Positions 11,544-21,515 of a DNA stretch of 64,000 bases are shown piece after piece. The DNA lies in the NCBI GenBank assembly GCA_947172415.1, contig OX359201.1:4650001-4714000 (forward strand), given 5' to 3'. The notes under the pieces were generated by a model. The model saw only the letters and a program-made list of their open reading frames with translations, had not been told where the DNA came from and did not search any database. Every line of letters starts with the position of its first letter. The stretch's first letter is position 1. The stretch comes from Chondrosia reniformis. Taxonomy: Eukaryota; Porifera; Demospongiae; Chondrillida; Chondrillidae. The position numbers were made by a program, and so were the translations under genes.

Positions 11544-14500
11544 ATGATGAGCACTAGAGCAATGTCGAAATTTCTAGACATTCTGGTTTTGTGCCAAACG
11601 GAAGTATCCATAAGTATCACGGCTCTAAAAGATAAGCTCAAAGACTGTATTCATCAAGACTGCTATGCCATATATGGCATCATAGCCGTAGGTGCCGCAT
11701 TCATGCATAATGATAATATTTCTAATAGAAAACACCCCCATCCAAGTTGCCCATGCACACATCTGATGTTCATTAGTATTGTAACACTTATGCCAACAAA
11801 AGCTCCTTATTTATATAGTGTATGTACAGTTCTATTCTTCTAATCATTGTATAAAGCATCTGTTTATCTTGACCAAGAAATTCAAGTTGAAAAGTGGTCA
11901 TGTATTAATGTTATTTCCTTTAAGTAGTAGAGCAAATTCAGACATATGATATTTTTAATTTCAGGACAAATTCACAACACTGCCATGGATGAGCACTTGT
12001 TGTACACTAGTAATACCTTCACCGTGCAAAGGTGGACCTACCGAGATCACTTCCCTTATGTTTGAGAGAGTGTGCCAGTTTTGTCAAAATGGTGGTACCA
12101 TGCTAAGCCTTCATCCTCACATCAATGCAGCTCTTTGTGGTCCTGTTCCGCCAGAGGAGACTGCAGCCCTGACAGAAATATCAATTAGCTCTCCTTCTGG
12201 TCAACTGGTTACTGCATTTACTCCATTTGTTTGTCATTTGCATACCTCCAAGACGTCCTTGGTGTTTCAAGCTGCAGATAGACATAAGGGAGTATCCCTA
12301 GTTGAAGATAGCCATCTAATTATGGGATTTGATTTGAAAGAGAAGTCTGACCCAAATAGCCCTGCTTCAGCCATTTTGTCTGCTGTAGACCTCATTCCAG
12401 ATATTTCACAGTTTAGCGAAATTGATGATTTGAAGAAACTGAAAAAGACAGCTCTAGAGAGAGATATGATTCTTAAGATAATTCTGCAGAAGCTTGGATT
12501 GCAGTGTAGAAGCTCCACAACCCCTCACCACTCACTCAGTTATGCCTTTGACTGCCCTGAGGTAAGGCCCATGGGTACATTCAGTCGGAGCTTTACTCAA
12601 ACACTTAGGTATACATGGGTTTTGTGACTAAATATTTATTGTTTACTAAGAAAATATAATGAATTAGTTGCCACCACATGGATGAGCATGACATATACCT
12701 TTTATATACTTATAATTATTCAAAATGGCTGACTGAATTCTTTATAAGTATCTGTTTATAATTGTCAACTACATAGCATATTGTTACTAAAGTTACTAAA
12801 TGAGTGGCCAATCCAAAACCCATTTGTCACAATGAAACCAACAGCTTTGTATAACTACTATAATATATCATATATCTTTGAGTTTGAATACCTTTATTGA
12901 TTGTATTCATATGTTATTGAATACTTTGAAGATATCATCTACAGTGGGTAGGTTTACAAAGTCATCATACCGAGTGGAGCTGGTCGAACGAGATGACGAT
13001 GGAGGTTTACCAGTTGACTGTAGACCTGATAAGGATAAGATGTGCATAGTGTCTGATCCAAGATGTGGAGAAATGGTAGGATTATCTTTTAATCCGTTTA
13101 AATATTTGGAATTGGTGAAAACCAAATGGCTGGGTAGATCTGTGATATACACTGAAATCATTGGTTCAACTCAGGACCTCTTTACAAAGTAAGGATCATT
13201 TATACTCATGTATGCATGTCAATCACATTTACAGGAAACATTACTATTTATGCATGTCCTATGTATATAGCTACTTTTGCCTATCACAGGCTTTGTTAGG
13301 TGTCAAAAAGTGAACACCTATTGAAGCTTGTGATAGGTGGAACATTGCATAATTTATCTTAAGATGATATCACATGACAAACGTAATAAAACACTATACT
13401 GATCAAGGTAATATATGTATGCGTAATTCCAAAAATAAATGGAAAATACATATACCTCACCTAATTACACTAATATGGAAAAAATAGGGGAACTTTAAGA
13501 TCTAAAGCTGATCTTAAAGCATCGATGTCATCATCATTAAACTCTGGGTATTACACTAATGCCCTTTCCTGTAAATGGTCCACTAACAAAAGTCCTATAA
13601 AGTATGCAGTAATGTATGTATATACGTACATAGTTATATTGATGCTCAGCTACGTATAAATGTATAATGTATAAATGTATGATCAATACGTATAAATGTA
13701 TGTTAATACATAATGTTATTTGTACAAGTATTGCATTGAACATTTGCTTACCTATAGGGATATATCCTTTCTAATGTCATTACCAATGGAGAGCAAGGTA
13801 ATATCCATAGCTGGTCGCCAAACTACAGGAAAAGGTAAAGAATTCTATTTATTAGGTTTTACCTTCAGTGAAAGAATACAAAATTTTGTCTTATTAGTGT
13901 ACATATATGTTATGATGATTAAATAGAGTTAATACACTTCTGTAATATCCTTCCCCTCTCTCCTAATTTAGTTATTTTGTATATGAATATGTGACCCTTT
14001 TACTCTTAGTTTTTGAGGCTATAGAACAAGAAGTTGTTAAGGATATCATTATTCTCAGTAATGTAGTCTTTACTCCTTTGTTTATTGTTGTTTGAGTGTG
14101 TTTGTGTTCTCTGCCTCTATCCCTTGCATGTTTAGGGCGTGGCAGTAATGTGTTCTCTGTCTCTATCCCTTGCATGTTTAGGGCGTGGCAGTAATGTGTT
14201 CTCTGCCTCTATCCCTTGCATGTTTAGGGCGTGGCAGTAATGTCTGGCTCTCACCTGAAGGTTGCCTAATGTTCTCTCTTCCCCTGAGATTGCATGAACG
14301 TGGCAAACTGTTCAGTAGTACCACCCTCCTCCAGCACATCACTGCTACAGCTGTTGTTCACGCCATTCGATCTCAGAGTGACCTCCAAGTAAATCTTTCT
14401 TTGAAACTATATACCTTAGGTTTTTGAGTGATCAGTGTCACTTAGATTGTATAACCTCCACCTTCACTTATGAAACCACAAGTGTTTCATTTTTAATGCA

Positions 14501-16040
14501 TGAACTTATAAGTTGACCGACTCACCACCAAAGTGTACTGCACCACACTGGTGAGCCCTAAGCAGGTGAACGGCCATCTGTGTTTGTTTGCTTTTTTTTC
14601 CATTTTGTACAACTGGGATACAATTACTGGTTGCCATTTTTATAGCCAAGATAAGACTTTCAGTCACTTATTTGGTTCATCATAATATATTCCAGTTATT
14701 ATCTATATTCATTGTAGCTTCTACACAGACATCTGTGCATCCCACTTTCATCTATATGTACATCTAAACAGTGTATATAAGCAGTAGGAGTCATGTGGCG
14801 GGAGACTTCATTTTAAATAGGATTTTCAGCTTGCATAGTTACGTAGGAACTCCACTTTGGAATGAAATTCCCTAGTATATTCTAGAATATACATCTCTTA
14901 AATGAGACAAGCTTTCCAAATATTGAGATATTTGTTTTACTACATGTTTTTTCTTTAATGCATTCCAAAGAAGTGCAATATCAACTACATAAGGTCCCCT
15001 CTGTACTAGCTATCTGTTTAAGTAACACGTGCAATATTCATTTTCATTCTTTTAATTGTTACTGTTATAATGATTATCTGTATGTCGGTTGACTTATATA
15101 GGATCTAAATGTCCGCATCAAATGGCCTAATGATGTGTACTATTGCAGAGATATCAAAATAGGTGGAATTCTTACAAACTGTTTTTCCATGGGAAATCAG
15201 ACAGCAGTTGTCATAGGTAGTAGATGTTTCCCAAGTTTGCTATCGTATATATGTTTGTGCATAGTTGTGCATGTGTATAGTTATATATTTCAGGTCCCAA
15301 GGAAGCAAAATTAGAGTGGCACAGTCATATGTCATTCTCACAGGAAGTGGACTCAATGTCTGTAACCAGTACCCCACGCTCTCCTTGACTGACTGTATCC
15401 AACTACACAACAAGAGTCACGGCACACAACTCACTTGTCCATCTATGGAACTACTGCTCGCAGACATACTCTATTTCTTGGAGATGTTGATAAATGATGC
15501 CAATGCAAGGTTTGCTGTTGGAGACTCCTTATTTTGCAAGCTCTATTATCAGTACTGGCTGCACAAGTGAGTATTTATCCTTGTGCAGTTTAGATTGTAC
15601 AGTTTCAAATATACTGAATGGGAGATTGGTAACTTTAGCGACAAACACTCTGCTGTTCCATGCAAGTATATAGGATGACTAATGTGGTTACCAAGTAATA
15701 GATTCTTAAGTTGATCCATAAACTTGTGTAGCAGCTTTGTTATAGACTAATATCAAGATTTTCATAAAATCACACACCTATATGGTATCTACACATATTA
15801 TATGAGGTAGAATGGAATTTTTTAATATACCAATAAATTTTACTGTTGCATTTATGTGTTTACAGGCCACCTCACAATATGGTTACTTTGGAGTCCAGTG
15901 GAGAGGAAGCTCTAATAACTGGTATCGATGACTATGGATATTTAAGGGTGAAAATCAAAGGGTCTGATCAAGTAACAGAACTGCATCCGGATGGAAACAG
16001 CTTTGACATAATGAAGGGACTTATTAAGGCCAAAAAATAG
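11544..16040 (+). CDS. HLCS: Holocarboxylase synthetase (biotin-protein ligase)
   Basis: The enzyme activates biotin with ATP and attaches it to a lysine of biotin-dependent carboxylases. Exons: 11544-11687, 11965-12561, 12932-13188, 13758-13834, 14228-14388, 15102-15216, 15344-15566 and 15865-16040, with consistent phases. The N-terminal part has the family's DKFTTLPWMSTCCTLVIPSP region and a long linker. The catalytic domain includes YTEIIGSTQDLF, the biotinyl-AMP loop region GRQTTGKGRGSNVWLSPEG, the ligase motif RIKWPNDVYY, GSGLNVCNQYPT and a C-terminal cap domain ending MKGLIKAKK. In-frame ATGs are at 11544, 11547 and 11562; any could be the start. The 5' end of exon 5 carries a triplicated 46-bp repeat that copies its own splice acceptor. 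Confidence 0.93.
13278..13338. repeat. Imperfect hairpin in HLCS intron
   Basis: The arms cctatcacaggctttgttag and its near-complement (cacctattgaagcttgtgatagg on the right) are separated by about 12 bp. There is no coding content. Confidence 0.7.
14104..14241 (+). repeat. HLCS: 46-bp tandem triplication of an HLCS splice acceptor
   Basis: Three nearly identical 46-bp units each contain ttgcatgtttag and the exon start ggcgtggcagtaatgt. Only the third copy (acceptor AG ending at 14227) continues into the exon reading GRGSNVWLSPEG. As 46 is not a multiple of three, use of the first acceptor would shift the frame. Confidence 0.9.
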
Positions 16041-17331
16041 TGTCTGTAGTTATAATACTTGTTTAATTGCACTTTATTATATGAAACTTCCCATTTATCA
16101 GATCACACCAAGTGTTTGCATGTAGACTTTGCTGTCATGTTTGGATTGAGCACATATATGTACATATATAATGCATTTTGCCATGTCATTCCAATATTGT
16201 ATCTTAAGACAATTAAGAGGCACCATTTTTATATTTCATTATCCTTTTTATCCTCATAAGTATTTAGGATGTACCCTTGCAATAGTTGAACTGTTCTCTG
16301 CCTAGTGTACAGAATCCATATAGCAGTAGCCTGAAACCATATATATATATACATTGCTTCAAGTTTCTATATAGGTAATCTAATTATATACCTTATCTGT
16401 ACATATAATAACGTCTTTGATATATATCAGCTTGTTTTGATATATATATAGTTAATTGCATGCATGAATCACTACATGAAGTACTAATTACATCTTGTAG
16501 TTAGTATATATAAGAGGTCTATGGGAAGCATGAATTGGTGTAATTAATGGTATGTAATTATAATGCACACATTTTGATGGACTATATACTTGTCATCTTT
16601 GGAAGTTGTGATTGAAGTGTTAATTTGAACTGTACATGTGTGGCTCTACCAGACCATGTCTTATCAGTGTAAGTGGAAGCAATATATTATATATAATATG
16701 GCTGAAGTAGATGTAACATGTAAGAAAATGGTGTAGAAGGAGAAAACTCTTGTATCTCATCCAATTGCAATGCTCTCTCATGCATGTGCCATATAGCCAT
16801 TCACAGTATATAGTGGTGCCCTCTCACTGGGAGCTATCAGTGTGGTACTCTCTATTCAATTTGGGGCAACTGCCATTGGACAGTTCCTGCATGGTCCACC
16901 TGTTCATGTAGAGGAGATTGAGGTCTCAAGATTGAAAATTTATTATTTTCAAAATGCTGTTTACATGCATTAATTCACTTTACATGAGTGTTTTGTAAAA
17001 TACAACTACACTTGGTTTAAATAGTATGGCTTGGTTTTGTCTTAAAATTATATATACACATGTACTATAATTATAAAATGGACCAAGGCATATAAATTGA
17101 AGTTTTAAACCCTTACATATATGTAGTTATAATTATATACATGCAACATTAATTCAAACTACAGCAGTGCTGCGTAATACATACGTACATGTGGTATATA
17201 TACGTAGGTGGATTGTATATGCATATATATATATGACCTGACTTTATTCATGATCACATTAACAGTGTATATCATATCGTTATCATTGTTTATAATGATA
17301 ATGGTAACATTACAATTAGCTAATACGTGTA
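16041..17331. other. Interval between the 3' ends of HLCS and a receptor-like gene
   Basis: This is AT-rich sequence with many tatata runs and TACGTA palindromes. The genes on both sides end here, so it holds two convergent 3' UTRs. The only coding-like segment is at 16797-16922, listed separately. Confidence 0.4.
16797..16922 (+). other. Orphan exon-like segment with one hydrophobic helix
   Basis: Between a gccatatag acceptor and a GAG|gtctca donor there is an open frame including SLGAISVVLSIQFGATAIGQ, a likely membrane helix, then FLHGPPVHVEEIE. No partner exons were found nearby. It could be a relic exon or an unplaced exon of an uncharacterised gene. Confidence 0.25.
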
Positions 17332-18932
17332 TTAGCTGAGAGTTCCATAAGCGGGGTTTAACTCCATAGATACATCCTGTCCTGGAGGCACAGTGAAGTT
17401 AATATAAGAGGCATCTTTGAATTCATTATTTTGATGATCATTCACAATAGAATATATTGGCTCATTGACCATAGCAGTATTCACAGACTGCTGCTTTTCC
17501 ATGTCATAGCTATCCCTATTTGTCCTTAGAGATTTAGACGTCAACCTGCCTATAAATTTGTTATAGAAGATATTAAGTACAATAATTAATTACTGATCTG
17601 CATGACCTATGCAATATAGCAAAAAGAATATATGCTCATTGAATATTATGTATACATGTGGCTTATTATATATATATATACGTATGTATATAGCATTATT
17701 TCAAGAGCTTATAAAGACTAAATACATGAGTATATATGTGTAAAATGCACCCATATTATATAAATTAGATATCACTGGCATGCATGCATATGCATATAAT
17801 ATACCTACATGTGACTAACATTAACTCTCAAATAATAAAATCTCGGAACAAAAATACCTTTGTATTTTTGCATCAGTACAAATGCTAAGACACTTCCCAT
17901 TTGCAATGTAGAGAAAACAACTGCAAATGCAAACAAGGCTATTCTTGTTTCAACACCTATTTACAAACAATAGTTGACAATGTAATAATAGTCAATTATG
18001 ATGATTTTAAATTACACATACAATAGATACTCCTTTCTATAGGAAAACAGTATATATCATATTCCCCAAATAATGTCAGCCTCATATATTATATGTCAGC
18101 TACGTCTTTAGGGAACAGAATAATTATTCATGCACGAAGAGGAAAGTTTCCTAAAAATCTGTATAATACGAAAAGTGACTACATAAGAATAGCTATATTA
18201 GATTGCATATACATAGCTGAGCGCTGTACATGCCAGTACGTCGATCTTGTTAACTCCTGAAACACACATATTACATGCATTATTCTGTTTTTAAATAGTT
18301 AGAGAAAGTATATACATAAAAGGGTAAAAAGATTACAACCTATACTTAGCTAAAAAGTGTAATAAACGTACGTTTTGTTTGCTGACTTACCGAGAATTTT
18401 ATTTGGTAGTGCTATCACGATTGCTCCTGTAACTAGAAAAAACAAACTTGGCAGGAGGACAATTACTAGGTGTTTGTTTACTCTCATGATGTTATATACC
18501 ACTAATAGGTTGCGTGATAGCTACAGTCTTGAACATCACCCTATAATAGTATCCTGCGGTGTCCGTGTTACCACTATTATTATAGGTTTTTCGATTATCG
18601 ATTATTAAATTTAAACTGAAACTTACGATGTGTATTAGCCGATAACGCAAAATCATCGAGGGGGTTACACATTCTTGTATGCATTCCATTGTAAATTTGT
18701 AGATTCCAGGAGTGACTCCTTGCTACCATTAATTCCCCAGTTGGAGTATTCCTGTGCTATATAGCTTGTCATATATACAATAAAAGCAGGAGCTTTCAGG
18801 CTTAATCAGGTTGAAAGAGAAGAAGTATTATACTGTAGCTAATAGCGAAGTTTCAAAGAGGAAAAATATATACTCTCGTGGATAGTATACTATTTTAGTG
18901 TCTCCTTCGAATTGTAACAAAGGTTTTGATGG
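17332..18932 (-). CDS. Single-pass membrane protein with cytoplasmic tyrosine motifs (5' end unresolved)
   Basis: I do not recognise the family. Minus-strand exons: PSKPLLQFEGDTKIVYYPRE onward (18932 to about 18832); TPTGELMVARSHSWNLQIYN onward with one Cys (about 18763-18628); YYYRVMFKTVAITQPIS (about 18560-18502); the membrane helix IALFAFAVVFSTLQMGSVLA followed by KYKG (about 17960-17860); and a tail of about 70 residues from RLTSKSLRTN. The joins keep phase. The tail carries EPIYSIV, DASYINF (YxN, Grb2-type) and ELNPAYGTLS (NPxY type), which suggest phosphotyrosine or endocytic signalling. No signal-peptide exon was found upstream of 18932. An alternative exon 18487-18391 (MRVNKHLVIVLLPSLFFLVT) has a strong donor in the same phase and could start an isoform. 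Confidence 0.6.
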
Positions 18933-20647
18933 CTGTAACAATAAAGGATCATATTTTCCAACCGGTAAGCTAAAAAGATATAAATCACATCGCATACACG
19001 ATGTTTCATGCCCGATCGTCTAGATTGCGAATGAGCGATGATATATAGTATTATAGCCTGTATACTTACACACGCATTTATACAGTATATACTCCAAAGC
19101 TACATACTTCACGAAGAACTTTAAGTATATACTTGACATACGCGTGTTTTTTGCTGTTCCGCCACGCCTATGCAATACCCATTATAATGTGTACATTATA
19201 CAAGGATGTCTTTGTTCGTGTAGTGGCTAATAATAACTTGCGCACTGTTTGCCCTGTTATTAACTACTGGTGGATTGTCATTATTTTTGGAAGACTGGGC
19301 TAAGAGGGGTCAGTTTCCAAATATCCAAAGAGTGGGACTCTTCAAGACTTGCACTGGGGTGAGAGTGAACACACACTAGTACATTTATCTTTATCCAATC
19401 ACCCACATATATGATATGTACATACTTTTTACTTCGGAAGGAAACCTGCATGGATGTGGAGAGGACAACATGCCCAGCTAATGATGTTCTACCAATAGAA
19501 CAATGTCTCACAAGTTTGTCTCATTAATTAATACATACATATATGACCATATGCCCTAATTATTCAGTGGTTTTAGAATAGCTGTGTAACTTGCTTCTTC
19601 TTCACTCATGTGTAATTTTATGCCACCACAAGATGGTATGATTATGTGATGTTGCATGCCTTGTTCATTGTAAGTTTCTATCCGGAAATCTGAACATTTG
19701 TGATCTCATCAATATAATGTGCATACCTGAAATACTATTCTAAGATAATACTATTCTAATTTTAGAACATGCCTAATTTTAGTGTTTCCTTAGAGAGGGA
19801 ATGTTTCCTTTGGAATGCTCAATAATGATCTGCTATAGAATTACTCATAATTTTCAAAATGCTCAGCATAACACAATAATCAGTTACTTTATTTTATTGT
19901 CACAGTAAAGAACAGAATTCAAGCAGTAACTGTACTGGTACTGGTAGCTTTTGTTGTTGATATCTTTGGATTTTTAATGACAATGCCAATACTACTAGGC
20001 AGATGGGTCTCATTCTTTGGAGTTAGCTGTGCCTCTGTGTCATGTAAGTACAAACATTGACTTGGTAACCAGGCATGGTATAAATAAATCAATCTTATGT
20101 TATATATCAGTTATATAATTGCCCTATTGCATTATTAAGGTATACCACAATAAAATAGGAATATAGGAATTGAATGCATATATACGTACGTATGTATATG
20201 TCTAAAGAATGGAGATTACAGATTCTTTTAGCATGCACAATATTTTGACACACTTGCATGATTTGACACCTCAGTAATTCGGTATACCAGTCAATACATC
20301 TTAGGTTCATATAACCACAATGTTTTACCTGTTATTATAAATCGCAATCTATATTACCCTCACATTCAATTCCAAATATAATATGGGAAACAGAATGAAC
20401 ATTATTAACTTTATTCATTGTATATATAGGTGTCCTTCATTTTATTGCAATGTGTGTTTTCCTGAGCATTAGCAGAAACTATTACGAAGCTGAGGATCCG
20501 AACAATTTCTTTCAGCTGTCTTCTGGATTTGGCCTTTGTGTCGTTAACTGGATTTTGGCAGTAATAGTTGCAGCTACTGCTTTCTTAGCTTGGGACTGGC
20601 AAGCAAGGAAGTGGCTTCATGGCAGATACTGCAAATTCCTCTGCTAG
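18929..20647 (+). CDS. Claudin/PMP22-like four-transmembrane protein
   Basis: Five exons: MAVTIKDHIFQP (18929-18964, then gtaagc); an exon after gtgtag with helix 1 (WLIITCALFALLLTTGGLSL) and DWAKRGQFPNIQRVGLFKTC; an exon with ETCMDVERTTC and QCL; an exon with helix 2 (AVTVLVLVAFVVDIFGFLMT) and the start of helix 3 (WVSFFGVSCASVS); and the last exon with the end of helix 3, NYYEAEDPNNFF, helix 4 (LCVVNWILAVIVAATAFLAW) and the stop. The first loop pattern W...GLF..C...C recalls the claudin-superfamily W-GLW-C-C signature, with F replacing the second W. Topology, length of about 200 residues and loop cysteines support the superfamily; a junctional role is inference. The first exon overlaps the receptor-like gene on the other strand. 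Confidence 0.75.
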
Positions 20648-21515
20648 ACTTCTTTGGCATTCAGTATATTTATGTTAATCCTTTGTACAGTCTATATAAT
20701 CTACTAAAACATTAGCTACGTAGTCTTTAATGATTTTGTTAAAGTTTCACTGCTATATATATGTCTAATAAGGAATTTGGATTTTGTACAACTGCATGCC
20801 ATAATTATATAGTCATCAATCACAAGTTTACCAGTGCAACAAGACAGCTCGATATATACATAATAATGTAAAGCAACATGTAACACCTGGCCCAGTTGAC
20901 CGAGGCAGAAGAAAGATAAGATTCTTGTATAATTTATCCTCATCCAAAGCTCTCATGATCACTAGGTCATAGGCCCTACATGGAAACACAAACATTGGAA
21001 TTGGAGATGAAAGTCTTCAGCTCCAAGCAAGACCAGAAGTCAAAGCCTTTTTAGGAAGTCAGGGGGAGGGGAACCATGCATGCAATTAAAATCCAACCTA
21101 TAAGCAGCCTACGTGTCCACTAATTATAAGGAGTTTAGATTTCTCAGTGGCCAGCTTCCTTGTCAAGCCAATTGGTCTATCACCTTTAGGACCACCAAAG
21201 CTTCCCTTCTCCCCTTTAGCTCCAGTGACTCCAACATCACCTTTCACTCCTAGTGGTCAACCCTTGTGGCCGGCCAGGGTAACCAAGTTTGCAGTTTGTC
21301 AGTTCTTCTTCCAAAACCTCAAGTCTTTAATTAGACGTACGTATAGATGCATGCTTATGGTTTGACTATCATAATATAGTTCATGAATAACAAATTAAAG
21401 ATGTGCATGAAAACTATGTATATATATAAAATCAAGGGTTGTCTTGTATAATACAAATATGCTAAAGTAATCTAATTACATAAAAGATAAAAAAAGTCAT
21501 ACTGTAATGCGTGAT
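20648..21515. other. Interval holding a family B end and a collagen-like relic
   Basis: After the tetraspan 3' UTR there is an inverted family B end (atcctcatccaaagctctca at 20937, then ggtcataggcc). The collagen-like fragment at 21140-21335 follows. Nothing else is supported. Confidence 0.45.
21140..21335 (-). pseudogene. Frameshifted collagen-like fragment
   Basis: On the minus strand one frame reads a coiled-coil-like LEVLEEELTNCKLGYPG and then loses the Gly-X-Y pattern. A second frame picks it up as GVKGDVGVTGAKGEKG, SFGGPKGDR and RPIGLTRKL. The switch of frame inside the collagen stretch and the lack of flanking exons point to a broken gene, related in design to the intact short-stalk collagen gene at 45757-46983. 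Confidence 0.55.
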
